From: Verrucomicrobiota bacterium
GTDB taxonomy: Bacteria > Verrucomicrobiota > Verrucomicrobiia > Chthoniobacterales > UBA10450
Direction of reading: 5' to 3'
Length of the DNA stretch: 62,350 nt
NCBI GenBank assembly: GCA_003219215.1
Contig: QHPY01000174.1
Location: forward strand, 1 to 62,350
Shown piece after piece: positions 51,850 through 61,020 of the stretch. A model generated the notes under the pieces. That model made no database searches. It had not been told where the DNA came from and saw nothing but the letters and a program-made list of their open reading frames with translations. The stretch's first letter is position 1. The number at the start of each line of letters is the position of its first letter. A program made the translations under genes and the position numbers.

Positions 51850-54800
51850 ATGCCTTCCAGAACGCGGGTTGTTTCGCTATTTCTTTTCGGGTCCGGCTTT
51901 TGTGCCCTCATTTATCAAACGACTTGGCTGCGTGAGTTCCGTTTGATCTTCGGAGCGTCAACTGCGGCTTCAGCTGCGGTTTTTGGTGTGTTCATGGCCG
52001 GGCTCGGATTCGGCGGCATCTTTTTGGGCCGGCGCTCAGAAGCGAAGCCAAGGCCGCTGGCGTTTTATGCGAAGCTTGAATTGTTCATCGCCTTGAGCGC
52101 GGCGCTCTCGCCGTTACTGATCTTGGTGGCCCGCCACTTTTACATCGCGATCGGTGGAACACTGGCCACGGGATTAGCCATTGGAACTATTGTCCGCTTG
52201 ACGCTGGTAGCGCTAATTTTGGGGCCGCCGACTTTTCTGATGGGCGGAACATTGCCCGCTGCCGCGAGAGCAGTCGTTACACCTGACGATGTTTCGCGGC
52301 GCACGGTCGGGACACTTTACGGCATTAACACTCTTGGTGCAGTTAGCGGTGCACTTTTCGGCACATTTTACCTGTTCGAGAATTTCGGAAATCATCTCAC
52401 GCTTTGGTGGGCGACGGCGGTGAATTTCATCGTGGCGCTGGCAGCATTCCGATTTGCGAAATCGATGCCGGAATCAGTCGTGCACGAGGAGTTATTCGAT
52501 AAAGAAGACTCGGGCCCTGCGGTCAGTCAGTTGTTCGTCCTAGTCGCCGCCGGTCTTGTTGGGTTCGCATTCTTTCTGATGGAGATTGTTTGGTATCGGA
52601 TGCTCGGCCCACTCCTCGGCGGGTCGACATTCTCTTTCGGGTTGATCCTTGCCGTCGCGCTGCTCGGGATTGGACTGGGAGGCGTCACCTACGCGCTGCT
52701 CGATTTGAAACGGACTGCTTCGCTGCATTTGTTTGCGTTGACCTGCGCGACCGAGGCTTTACTCATCGCGTTGCCCTACGCACTCGGTGATCGAATCGCA
52801 ATCACAGCGATGCTTCTTCGTCCACTCGGGACACTCGGATTTTATGGACACGTCGCTGCCTGGTCGGCGATTTGTTTCATCGTCGTTTTTCCACCCGCGT
52901 TTGTCTCCGGTATACAATTTCCCTTGCTTGTCGCGCTGCTTGGCAAAGGGCGCCGCGCGGTTGGCGTGCAAACCGGTGCGGCCTACGCGTGGAACACTAT
53001 TGGTGCGCTAATTGGCTCGCTGGCTGGAGGATTTGGTCTCGTTCCGCTCCTATCCGCACCGGGCGTCTGGAAGTTCGTGGTGGTGATTCTTTCGTTTCTT
53101 GCAATCGTGGCCGCATTTCTCCGGTCGGGCGAACCGCGACCTTGGACTCGGGCGATCGTTCCGGTTTCCGCCGCGGTCATGGCGCTCATCATGCTGACGG
53201 CTTTCGGGCCCACGGCGTTTTGGCGTCACAGCCAAGTCGGAGTCGGTCGCCTAAAATATTACCACGCTTCCCCGAATGAATTGCGCGACTTAATTCAAAG
53301 CATTCGACGTCACATCATCTGGGATGTCGATGGAATAGAGAGCAGCGTTGGTCTTCAAAATGCCGACAGTGTATCATTTATTGTAAACGGCAAGTCGGAT
53401 GGAAACGCCATCGGGGATGCCGGGACGCAGATCATGTCCGGTATCATCGGCGCGACATTACATCCAAATCCAAAGCAAGCGATGGTCGTCGGATTGGGCA
53501 CCGGAAGCACAGCCGGCTGGCTCGCGGTGGTTCCGACAATGCAACATGTCGATGTTGTTGAGCTGGAACCAGCAATTTTAAAAATCGCTGAAATCTGTTC
53601 GCCAGTAAATCAAAAGGCTCTCAAGAACCCGAAGCTGCGTGTCATCATCGGTGACGGGCGCGAGTTGCTCCTCACCATTCGTAGCAAGTACGATATTATC
53701 GTTTCCGAGCCGTCGAATCCATATCGCGCAGGTGTGGCCAACCTTTTCACCCGGGAGTTTTATGAATCCATTAACAATCGGCTGACCCCAGACGGTATTT
53801 TTCTCCAATGGGTACAAACCTATAGCGTCGACGATCGCACTATTGAAATTTTCTATCGCACTCTTGGCTCGGTTTTTCCCAATATCGAGTCTTGGCAAAC
53901 TCAGGAGGGCGATCTCCTACTTGCCGCGTCACAGGCGCCATTGCGCTATGATCCCGAAACGTTGCGTTCTCGTCTCGGCTCAGAACCGTTCAAGGGCGCA
54001 ATGCTGGCCGCGTGGGACACGGTCGGTGTCGAAGGTTTTCTGGCGCACTACGTCGGCAACAGCGCGATGGCCAGAGTGCTGCAGAATCTCGAATCTTGGC
54101 CTTTGAATACAGACGACCGGACTGTGATTGAGTTTGCCTTCGCGCGAAGCATCGGAGCGCCAAATGGATTTCAGATGGCAACTCTTCGAAAGAGTGCGCA
54201 GGCGGCGCATTGCGACCGGCCTGAGGTTAATAATGCTGCGATCAATTGGGATCGTGTCGAAGAAGTCCGGCACACCTCCTTTACTCAACCAATTGAGAAT
54301 CCGACCGTCGATGAGCAGCATCGTACTGCAGCGCTTCTTGCTTATAGTAACGGTGATTTGGTGGAGGCGTTACACGCTTGGCAGGCCCAATCGCGCGAGC
54401 CGCAAACATTGCGGCAAGTGGAACTCCTGGCGGAATGTTTGGCGGCGCAGGGCGGCGAAGCGGCCCCAAAATACATCGATCAAGTCGCAGATATTGTTCC
54501 TTCAGATGCTCAGGCAATCCGTGCGCGCCTTTGCTGGAAACAAGGCAAGGTTGCGGAAGCCGTCGACCATCTGAAGAAGTTTTTTGAAATCGCCCACGAT
54601 GATCCATGGCCTGATCCAAGTCTAACCAAGCGCTCAATTATTCTCGCCGAAACAATAGCTTCCTCGAATCCCGGAGCGGCGAGTTCATTGTACGACAGTT
54701 TGCGAACGCCGCTCTGCGTTTGGAATAGTGACGCGGATCGCGAACTGCGCTTAATTTCGATTGGCGCGTGTGTGGATGGAAACAAGCCGGGAGAGTACAC

Positions 54801-55020
54801 TGCTCGCGCAATTGAGGCGTTTGAACCCAACGTTATGTGGGAACGCCATTTTCTGGAAGTGCGCAAAGCTGCCTACGAGGTCACCCACAGTCGGCGGGCG
54901 AGCCAGGCGGCGCGCGATTTCGATGATTTCATGCAGCACGAAGCTTTAACCAACGACGCTGCGAGTTTGACCCACGAGATCGAGATTGGCGCTTCGCCAC
55001 AAGCTCAAACTCCGCGCTGA
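51850..55020 (+). CDS. Spermidine-synthase-like multi-pass membrane protein with C-terminal helical repeats
   Basis: 1056 residues. Residues 1-460: about 12 membrane helices of the 'fused spermidine synthase/MFS-like' type (SGFCALIYQTTWLREFRLIF, GTLPAAARAV, TLYGINTLGAVSGALFGTF). Residues 530-740: Rossmann methyltransferase-like domain with MVVGLGTGSTAGW, VVELEPAILKIA, VIIGDGRELL and DIIVSEPSNPY. The rest is TPR-like helices. Whether it makes polyamines is doubtful; many such membrane forms are uncharacterised. The 3' end overlaps queE by 16 bases. Confidence 0.8.
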   Translation: MPSRTRVVSLFLFGSGFCALIYQTTWLREFRLIFGASTAASAAVFGVFMAGLGFGGIFLGRRSEAKPRPLAFYAKLELFIALSAALSPLLILVARHFYIAIGGTLATGLAIGTIVRLTLVALILGPPTFLMGGTLPAAARAVVTPDDVSRRTVGTLYGINTLGAVSGALFGTFYLFENFGNHLTLWWATAVNFIVALAAFRFAKSMPESVVHEELFDKEDSGPAVSQLFVLVAAGLVGFAFFLMEIVWYRMLGPLLGGSTFSFGLILAVALLGIGLGGVTYALLDLKRTASLHLFALTCATEALLIALPYALGDRIAITAMLLRPLGTLGFYGHVAAWSAICFIVVFPPAFVSGIQFPLLVALLGKGRRAVGVQTGAAYAWNTIGALIGSLAGGFGLVPLLSAPGVWKFVVVILSFLAIVAAFLRSGEPRPWTRAIVPVSAAVMALIMLTAFGPTAFWRHSQVGVGRLKYYHASPNELRDLIQSIRRHIIWDVDGIESSVGLQNADSVSFIVNGKSDGNAIGDAGTQIMSGIIGATLHPNPKQAMVVGLGTGSTAGWLAVVPTMQHVDVVELEPAILKIAEICSPVNQKALKNPKLRVIIGDGRELLLTIRSKYDIIVSEPSNPYRAGVANLFTREFYESINNRLTPDGIFLQWVQTYSVDDRTIEIFYRTLGSVFPNIESWQTQEGDLLLAASQAPLRYDPETLRSRLGSEPFKGAMLAAWDTVGVEGFLAHYVGNSAMARVLQNLESWPLNTDDRTVIEFAFARSIGAPNGFQMATLRKSAQAAHCDRPEVNNAAINWDRVEEVRHTSFTQPIENPTVDEQHRTAALLAYSNGDLVEALHAWQAQSREPQTLRQVELLAECLAAQGGEAAPKYIDQVADIVPSDAQAIRARLCWKQGKVAEAVDHLKKFFEIAHDDPWPDPSLTKRSIILAETIASSNPGAASSLYDSLRTPLCVWNSDADRELRLISIGACVDGNKPGEYTARAIEAFEPNVMWERHFLEVRKAAYEVTHSRRASQAARDFDDFMQHEALTNDAASLTHEIEIGASPQAQTPR

Positions 55021-55658
55021 GTCGGCGTCCAGATGAACTTGTGCATCTGAAGTTGAAAACGGACGTCGAGCTTGTCCTCGAGAATCCATTCCACGATCTG
55101 GCGCGGGTCGATCCGGCCGAAGATCGGGGAGAACAACACTGCGCGGCAGCGTTTCGTCAGGTCAAACTTGCGCACTTTGTCACAAGACCATTCGTAATCA
55201 TCGCGCGAGCCCATCACGAATTTCACTTCATCTCCCTTGGTGAGATGATCGATGTTCGACCAAAGATTCTTGTCCACCTCGCCGCTACCGGGAGTCTTAA
55301 AATCCATGATCCGATGGACGCGGGGGTCAACTTTCGAAATGTCGTGTGCGCCGCTCGTCTCGAGCAAAACAGTGTGGCCGGCGTCGCACAAGATCGACAT
55401 CAGCGGGAGCACGTTCTTTTGGAGAAGCGGTTCGCCGCCGGTGATCTCGACCAGTGGACATTGAAAACTCGCGACTCGATCGACGATTTGTTCAAGCGGA
55501 GTTTTCTTGCCTTCGTAAAACGCGTATTCGGTATCGCAATAATTGCAGCGCAAATCGCAGAAGGTGAGCCGGACAAAGACACAGCGCTCGCCCGCCCAGG
55601 TGCTCTCGCCTTGGATCGATTGGTAAATCTCGTTGATCGTCAGCGTCTTTTCGTCCAT
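55005..55658 (-). CDS. queE: 7-carboxy-7-deazaguanine synthase
   Basis: 217 residues, radical SAM. FCDLRCNYCDTEYAF holds the CxxxCxxC cluster motif and LVEITGGEPLLQ the SAM-binding GGE motif; SIQGESTWAG is the family start. It makes the 7-deazaguanine core of queuosine. Other queuosine genes are not in the window. An exact 12-mer (55390-55401) is read M-S-I-L. Confidence 0.93.
   Translation of the reverse strand: MDEKTLTINEIYQSIQGESTWAGERCVFVRLTFCDLRCNYCDTEYAFYEGKKTPLEQIVDRVASFQCPLVEITGGEPLLQKNVLPLMSILCDAGHTVLLETSGAHDISKVDPRVHRIMDFKTPGSGEVDKNLWSNIDHLTKGDEVKFVMGSRDDYEWSCDKVRKFDLTKRCRAVLFSPIFGRIDPRQIVEWILEDKLDVRFQLQMHKFIWTPTQRGV
55390..55401 (-). repeat. Iterated 12-mer, exact, odd frame
   Basis: AAGATCGACATC on plus, in queE (minus), read M-S-I-L. 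Confidence 0.9.
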
Positions 55659-55695
55659 TCGACTCTAGCGTAATTCTATCAGATTATCCGTCCTG

Positions 55696-56499
55696 ATGCA
55701 CAACCGGATCGATGACTGTTTTGCCCGTCTGTTCTCCGAGAGGCGCAAAGGCTTTATTCCCTACATTTGTGCCGGCGATCCGACTCTAAAGCGCACTGTC
55801 GATGTTGCGTTTGCATTGGAAAAATCCGGCGCTGATCTGCTTGAGCTCGGTTTGCCCTTTTCCGATCCGCTTGCTGATGGAATTGTGAATCAGCTCGCGG
55901 CGCAACGTGCACTCTCTGCCGGCACTACAGTTCGCGGCGTTTTCGATTGCGTTCGCGAGATTCGACGTCAATCGCAAATCCCAATTGTTCTATACAGCTA
56001 CCTCAATCCGATCTTTCAATTCGGCGGCGATAAATTTCATCGCGAGGCAGAAGATGCAGGGGTTGATGGATTACTCATTCTCGATCTGCCGCCGGAGGAA
56101 GATGGCGGCAAGGCCGCCGCTGGCGGAATTGCAACCGGGAACGTTTTGCACATTCGTTTGGTGGCACCGACGACGCCGGTCGATCGGATTAAAGCGATCA
56201 CGGAAAGCGCGCAGGGATTTCTTTACTACGTTTCGCGCGAAGGCGTTACTGGCGCGCGAGATTCAATCGCAAGGTCGTTGCCGGAAAAGGTCGCGGAGCT
56301 GAGAAAAATTTCAGATCTACCGGTCGCGGTCGGGTTCGGAATTTCAAATCCCGAGCAAGCCCGCGAAGTCGCTCGACACGCCGACGCGGTCGTGGTCGGC
56401 AGCGCGATTGTCGATCTTATCGCCAAACATGGCGACAGGCCGGAGCTGATTGAAAAGGTGAGCGCTTTTGCCCGCGACTTAGCGAAAGCGACTCATTAA
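55696..56499 (+). CDS. trpA: Tryptophan synthase alpha chain
   Basis: 267 residues, TIM barrel. Catalytic Glu and Asp are in LLELGLPFSDPLADG; FIPYICAGDP, VLYSYLNPIFQFG, DLPPEE and YYVSREGVTGAR complete the pattern. It splits indole-3-glycerol phosphate to indole. trpB is not adjacent, so the operon is broken or lies elsewhere. Confidence 0.95.
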   Translation: MHNRIDDCFARLFSERRKGFIPYICAGDPTLKRTVDVAFALEKSGADLLELGLPFSDPLADGIVNQLAAQRALSAGTTVRGVFDCVREIRRQSQIPIVLYSYLNPIFQFGGDKFHREAEDAGVDGLLILDLPPEEDGGKAAAGGIATGNVLHIRLVAPTTPVDRIKAITESAQGFLYYVSREGVTGARDSIARSLPEKVAELRKISDLPVAVGFGISNPEQAREVARHADAVVVGSAIVDLIAKHGDRPELIEKVSAFARDLAKATH

Positions 56500-57242
56500 A
56501 TTCCGCACTTCTTGGTCGCTTCGGCGAAGTTTGATTTCTTGCGCAGAAGCGAGGAGAGATAAACGTCGACGACCGGAATGTCGTGAATGCGGGTGAGATT
56601 GGCCGGCGCTTCGAGTCGCGAGAAAATCGCGTTCGCGATCTTGCTTCGCGGAACTTCCTTTTCACCGTAGCCGTTGGGAATGTTACTCGACCAGAAGCGC
56701 ACGTACTCGCCATCAGGATGATTCACGGTCCCAAGAAAAATAACCGAGTGGCCGCTTTCGAGTCGACCGACACTCTGGTTCCAAAAGATTTTCATGAAAT
56801 CGCCGGGCTGCGCCTGCACGAAATCGGTAAAGTTGCGGCCGAGCCCAAGTTCATGAAATAATCGCGCGGTGCCGGGCCCGTTCGCGTTCCAGCGTCCCCA
56901 AATGCCTTCGCCATCGTGCTGATCGCGAATAACCAGTTGATTCAACGTGGCAAAATCGAGCTTCAGCTGCCCGCTGTCGCGCAAGGCTTCGATCGTTTTG
57001 ATGAAGACGATGTAAGTCGCGCCCGAACAGAAGCTCGGGTAGGGAGCCGTCGGAATGACGAAGAATTTCCCGGATTCAAAATGCGCAGCAGATTGCAATT
57101 TGATCTTGGCAACGTGCGAGACTGAGTACTTGCCGCCGCTCGGCATCTTCCCCATTTGCTCGAGGATTAGGGAATTGATGTCGGTAGCCGGTGCGCCTTG
57201 GGTGATCGCCGTGGCGCACAGGGCGATGATCAGCCTTCGCAT
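56496..57242 (-). CDS. Secreted papain-like/NlpC-like hydrolase (tentative)
   Basis: 248 residues: signal peptide (MRRLIIALCATAITQGAPA), then YPSFCSGATYIVF (Cys near a helix), QPGDFMKIFWN and ESGHSVIFLGTV (His). The Cys ... GDF ... GHSVIFL order is that of NlpC/P60- or CHAP-like cell-wall hydrolases. Catalytic assignment is by pattern only. It overlaps the trpA 3' end by four bases. Confidence 0.55.
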   Translation of the reverse strand: MRRLIIALCATAITQGAPATDINSLILEQMGKMPSGGKYSVSHVAKIKLQSAAHFESGKFFVIPTAPYPSFCSGATYIVFIKTIEALRDSGQLKLDFATLNQLVIRDQHDGEGIWGRWNANGPGTARLFHELGLGRNFTDFVQAQPGDFMKIFWNQSVGRLESGHSVIFLGTVNHPDGEYVRFWSSNIPNGYGEKEVPRSKIANAIFSRLEAPANLTRIHDIPVVDVYLSSLLRKKSNFAEATKKCGI

Positions 57243-57319
57243 GGGCGAGAACTAAACGACAAATTTGGCCTTGGGCAACGTTGTCATTGAGAAAGCCACC
57301 GCTACATTAGATCGACATC

Positions 57320-58123
57320 ATGCTGCGATTCACCAAGATGAACGGCGCAGGGAACGATTTCGTCATGATTGATAATCGCGCCGGCGAAGTGCGCCTCCAG
57401 CCCGAGCAGATCGTTCGAATTTGCGATCGCCATCGCGGCGTCGGCGCGGACGGGATTCTTTTGCTCGAGAAAGGCTCCAACGGCGCCGATTTTCGGATGC
57501 GCTATTACAATCGCGACGGCGGCGAGGTGGAAATGTGTGGGAACGGCGCGCGCTGCTTCGTGCGCTTTGCCAACAAAATCGCCCACGCGCCTGAGAAAAT
57601 TTCACTTCAAACGCCCGCGGGTTTGATTCGGGGAGAATTGGATGGGGAATCGGTCACGTTGCAAATGAGCGAACCGAAAGATTTGCGGCTCGGCATCGAG
57701 GTCATTGCCAACGGCGCAAAAGAGCGCGTGCATTTCATCAACAGCGGCGTGCCTCATGTGGTCGTGCCGGTTTCCCAGGTCGGCGATGTCGATGTTCGCC
57801 CGAGAGGCGAAGCGATTCGACGCCACAAGATGTTTTCGCCGGCGGGCGCGAATGTGAATTTTATCGAGAAACGCGGAGACAAGAAAATTCTGGTGCGAAC
57901 GTACGAGCGCGGGGTCGAAGACGAAACGTTGGCGTGCGGAACCGGTGTTGTTGCCAGTGCGCTGATTTTTGCCGCGACGGAAAAGGTCGACGGACCAATC
58001 AGTGTCATCGTTCACAGTGGCAGCGAGCTAGGCGTCGGGTTCAAGAGAGCAGGGGACCGATTCACGAATGTCACGCTCACGGGCCCGGCGGAGTTTGCGT
58101 TCGAAGGAACGATAGAAATTTGA
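57320..58123 (+). CDS. dapF: Diaminopimelate epimerase
   Basis: 267 residues. It makes meso-DAP for lysine and peptidoglycan. Catalytic Cys pair: MCGNGARCFVRF and LACGTGVVASAL; FTKMNGAGNDFV is the start motif. ATG 57320 directly follows TAGATCGACATC, a one-mismatch 12-mer. Eleven bases before dapA; head of the dap-fol-pan run. Confidence 0.95.
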   Translation: MLRFTKMNGAGNDFVMIDNRAGEVRLQPEQIVRICDRHRGVGADGILLLEKGSNGADFRMRYYNRDGGEVEMCGNGARCFVRFANKIAHAPEKISLQTPAGLIRGELDGESVTLQMSEPKDLRLGIEVIANGAKERVHFINSGVPHVVVPVSQVGDVDVRPRGEAIRRHKMFSPAGANVNFIEKRGDKKILVRTYERGVEDETLACGTGVVASALIFAATEKVDGPISVIVHSGSELGVGFKRAGDRFTNVTLTGPAEFAFEGTIEI

Positions 58124-58133
58124 TCGTTAACAG

Positions 58134-59012
58134 ATGTTTCGCGGCACTTTTACTGCATTAGTCACGCCCTTTCGGAATGGAGATGTCGATCTTGCGGCGT
58201 TCGAAAAATCAATCGAGGCCCAAATCGTGGCTGGAATCAGCGGAGTTGTCGCTGTCGGCACCACCGGCGAATCGCCAACGTTGACGCATGAAGAAAAAGA
58301 GAAGGTCATTCAGTGCACGATGAAAATCACGAATGGCCATTGCAAGGTTCTCGCGGGAACGGGCACGAATTCGACGCGGGACGCGATTGAAGCGACAAAA
58401 TTTGCCGAGAAAGCCGGCGTGGATGGCGCATTGCTAGTCGCGCCCTACTACAATAAGCCGAGCCAGGAAGGATTGTTTCGTCACTTCAAAGCGATCGCGG
58501 AGGCAACATCGCTGCCGATCATGCTCTATAACATTCCCGGGCGATGCTCAGTCGATATCGGACCGGACACGGTCGTTCGACTGGCGGAATCGTGTGGCAA
58601 CATCGTTTCAATCAAGGAGGCGAGCGGCAGCGTCGAGCGCGTGGGCGAACTGCGCCGCCGGCTGCCGAGAGAGTTCTCGATCATGAGCGGCGACGATTCA
58701 TTGACATTGCCGTTAATGGCAGTCGGCGCGGTTGGGATCGTTAGCGTGGCTTCGAATTTATTTCCGGCGGAAGTTTGCGCGCTCGTGCGCGCATGCGAAT
58801 CGGGCGATTACAAATCGGCGGAAAGTTTGCACCGCAAAATGTTCCCGTTGTTCAAAGATTTGTTCATCGAGCCGAATCCAGTGCCGGTCAAAACCGCGCT
58901 CGGCTGGCGAGGGGCAATCTCAGCCGAAGTTCGTCTGCCCCTTTGCGAAATGACGGACGCGAATCAAGCGCGACTGCGCAAGACCCTCGAAGCATTCGAG
59001 AAGGCAAAATGA
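58134..59012 (+). CDS. dapA: 4-hydroxy-tetrahydrodipicolinate synthase
   Basis: 292 residues, TIM barrel. Schiff-base Lys in IVSIKEASGS, Tyr in MLYNIPGRCS, and GTTGESPTLTHEEK. First committed step of DAP/lysine synthesis. The stop overlaps dapB as ATGA. TCGTTAACAG lies directly before the ATG; an exact 12-mer (58182-58193) encodes D-V-D-L. Confidence 0.95.
   Translation: MFRGTFTALVTPFRNGDVDLAAFEKSIEAQIVAGISGVVAVGTTGESPTLTHEEKEKVIQCTMKITNGHCKVLAGTGTNSTRDAIEATKFAEKAGVDGALLVAPYYNKPSQEGLFRHFKAIAEATSLPIMLYNIPGRCSVDIGPDTVVRLAESCGNIVSIKEASGSVERVGELRRRLPREFSIMSGDDSLTLPLMAVGAVGIVSVASNLFPAEVCALVRACESGDYKSAESLHRKMFPLFKDLFIEPNPVPVKTALGWRGAISAEVRLPLCEMTDANQARLRKTLEAFEKAK
58182..58193 (+). repeat. Iterated 12-mer, exact
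   Basis: GATGTCGATCTT in dapA, read D-V-D-L. Confidence 0.9.
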
Positions 59013-59701
59013 AATCTCCGGTGCGCGTGACGCTGATCGGGGCGCGCGGTCGAATGGGCCAAACGATTGTCGATCTTGCCAGGAACGATCCGAGGATCGA
59101 CATCGTCGCGCAGTGCGATCTCGGCGATGCGATTGAACCAGCAATCAAGAATTGCGATGTTGCGATCGACTTCAGCAATTCGACCTCAATCGACGAAATC
59201 TGCGGCGCAGCATTGCGATATCGCAAACCGCTAGTCATCGGCACGACCGGGCATTCTCCGGAACAGCGCAAGGTGATTGAAAGGGCCGCGAAGTCGTTGC
59301 CAATTGTTTTTGCATCGAACTTTAGCGTCGGAGTAAACGCGCTCTTTGCCCTCAGCCGTCGCGCCGCTGAAATCCTCGGCTCCGAATTCGCGCCGCGAAT
59401 CGTCGAGACACATCACAAGATGAAAAAGGATGCGCCCAGCGGGACGGCGAAGACGCTGGGCGAGATTTTGAAAGAGTCATTGAAGACCGAGATTCCAATT
59501 GAATCGATCCGTGAAGGCGACATCGTGGGCGAGCACATGGTCACTTTTGTCGGACCAGGCGAACGTCTCGAGTTAACGCACCGCGCGGGCAGCCGCGAAA
59601 TTTTCGCGCGCGGCGCGTTGCGTGGAGGACAATGGATTGTTGGAAAGCCAGCTGGGCTTTACTCAATGCAGGAGGTGCTCGGAATTGCGCCGACGAAATG
59701 A
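59009..59701 (+). CDS. dapB: 4-hydroxy-tetrahydrodipicolinate reductase
   Basis: 230 residues. NAD(P)H site VTLIGARGRMGQTI, and the substrate motif ETHHKMKKDAPSGTAKTL. ATG 59009 overlaps the dapA stop; the longer open frame from 58775 runs through dapA and is rejected. Two motif copies face each other within 40 bases (59066-59077 and 59093-59104), read I-V-D-L and R-I-D-I. Confidence 0.95.
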   Translation: MKSPVRVTLIGARGRMGQTIVDLARNDPRIDIVAQCDLGDAIEPAIKNCDVAIDFSNSTSIDEICGAALRYRKPLVIGTTGHSPEQRKVIERAAKSLPIVFASNFSVGVNALFALSRRAAEILGSEFAPRIVETHHKMKKDAPSGTAKTLGEILKESLKTEIPIESIREGDIVGEHMVTFVGPGERLELTHRAGSREIFARGALRGGQWIVGKPAGLYSMQEVLGIAPTK

Positions 59702-60198
59702 GGATCGGCATCGCGCTCGGCTCAAATTTGGGCGATCGACTTGCGAATTTGCGGGCAGCGCGAAAGGCGATTGTCGATCTTACCGTTGCCAACGGTTCTA
59801 TTCTTGTATCGCGGGTTTACGAAAGTGAGGCGGTCGGTTGCGAGCCCGGCGCGGGCAAATTTCTCAATGCGGTTTTGGAAATCGAATACGATGGAGATCC
59901 AACGGATCTGTTGCAAGAACTGATTCGAATCGAAGAATCGCTCGGACGGGATCGCAATCATCCTCGCAATGTTTCGCGCAAGATCGACATCGACCTTCTT
60001 TACGCTGACGGCTTGAATGTCGGGAACGAGCGGTTGCAGTTGCCGCATCCGCGGCTGCATTTGCGGAAGTTCGTTCTTCAGCCCGTGGCTGACGTCCAGC
60101 CGAGTTTAATCTTACCTAACCAAACAAAGACTGTCGGCGAACTGCTCGCGCAGATCGAGGATTCGACTAAAGTGGTCTGTTTCGCGGAGAAGTGGTGA
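59698..60198 (+). CDS. folK: Dihydropterin pyrophosphokinase
   Basis: 166 residues. GIALGSNLGDRLANL, FLNAVLEIEYD and RNVSRKIDIDLLYAD (metal/ATP site) mark 6-hydroxymethyl-dihydropterin pyrophosphokinase of folate synthesis. ATG 59698 overlaps the dapB stop (ATGA). Two motif copies inside: core at 59772-59781, exact 12-mer at 59980-59991. Other folate genes are not adjacent. Confidence 0.92.
   Translation: MRIGIALGSNLGDRLANLRAARKAIVDLTVANGSILVSRVYESEAVGCEPGAGKFLNAVLEIEYDGDPTDLLQELIRIEESLGRDRNHPRNVSRKIDIDLLYADGLNVGNERLQLPHPRLHLRKFVLQPVADVQPSLILPNQTKTVGELLAQIEDSTKVVCFAEKW
59980..59991 (-). repeat. Iterated 12-mer, exact
   Basis: AAGATCGACATC in folK, read K-I-D-I. Confidence 0.9.
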
Positions 60199-60986
60199 TG
60201 ATGATGGATCTGGTCGGGAAATATCGGGAAATGAAGAGGCGCGGCGAGAAAGTCACCGCGTTGACGGCTTACGATTACCCGACGGCGCGACTGTTGGATG
60301 AAAGCGGGATCGACGTCATATTGGTCGGCGATTCGTTAGGCATGGTGGTGCTCGGCTACGAAGACACGACGCTCGTCACACTCGAAGAGATGTTGCATCA
60401 CACCCGCGCGGTCGCGCGCGGAGTTAAATCCGCGCTCGTAGTCGGCGATATGCCGATCCACACGTTCGAAACACCCGAGCAAGCTGTCGCGACGGCGAAG
60501 CAATTTATCGATGCCGGCGCACAAGGAGTGAAGCTTGAGGGCGGCGTCAGTCATGCCGCGCATATCGAAGCGATAACTGATGCCGGGATTCCGTACATGG
60601 CCCACATCGGAATGCTGCCACAACACGTGCGCGAGCAGGGCGGTTACAAAGTTAAAGGCAAAACGCAATCGGAAGCCGAAGCGTTGATCGCTGATGCCAA
60701 AGCGGTCGAAAAAGCCGGGGCGTTTTCAGTTGTGCTCGAGATTGTGGTCCCGGAGATCGCGAAACAAATCACAAATGCGATTGGTATTCCAACGATTGGG
60801 ATCGGTTCGGGCGAACAGTGCGACGGTCAGATTTTAGTGACGCACGATCTGATCGGATTGTTTCCGTGGTTCACGCCGAAGTTTGTCTCTCCCGAGGCGC
60901 GTGTCGCCGACGAGATTCGCAAGGCGGCGCGTGCTTTCATTGAACGAACCCGCGCGAGCGATTTGTCTAAGCGCTCGGGAGGTTGA
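60198..60986 (+). CDS. panB: 3-methyl-2-oxobutanoate hydroxymethyltransferase
   Basis: 262 residues. It makes ketopantoate for CoA. VTALTAYDYPTARLL, VGDSLGMVVLGYEDT (metal Asp), VKLEGG and SVVLEIVVPE (catalytic Glu). ATG 60198 shares one base with the folK stop and has GGAG at 60186; two GTG codons lie just before. panC is at 12791, so the pathway is split. Confidence 0.94.
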   Translation: MMMDLVGKYREMKRRGEKVTALTAYDYPTARLLDESGIDVILVGDSLGMVVLGYEDTTLVTLEEMLHHTRAVARGVKSALVVGDMPIHTFETPEQAVATAKQFIDAGAQGVKLEGGVSHAAHIEAITDAGIPYMAHIGMLPQHVREQGGYKVKGKTQSEAEALIADAKAVEKAGAFSVVLEIVVPEIAKQITNAIGIPTIGIGSGEQCDGQILVTHDLIGLFPWFTPKFVSPEARVADEIRKAARAFIERTRASDLSKRSGG

Positions 60987-61020
60987 CAACGATTTGCCGG
61001 TAACGGTGTTTAACTAAGGA

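Noticed and set aside
58775-59008. Start of dapB inside dapA at 58775
   Set aside because: The residues are arginine-rich shadow sequence of dapA; ATGA at 59009 with MKSPVRVTLIGARG fits the family.
60983-61012. TTGACA with TGTTTA as promoter of the OmpA-domain gene
   Set aside because: The -10 half matches only 2 of 6 positions and the -35 overlaps the panB stop; too weak to list as a feature.
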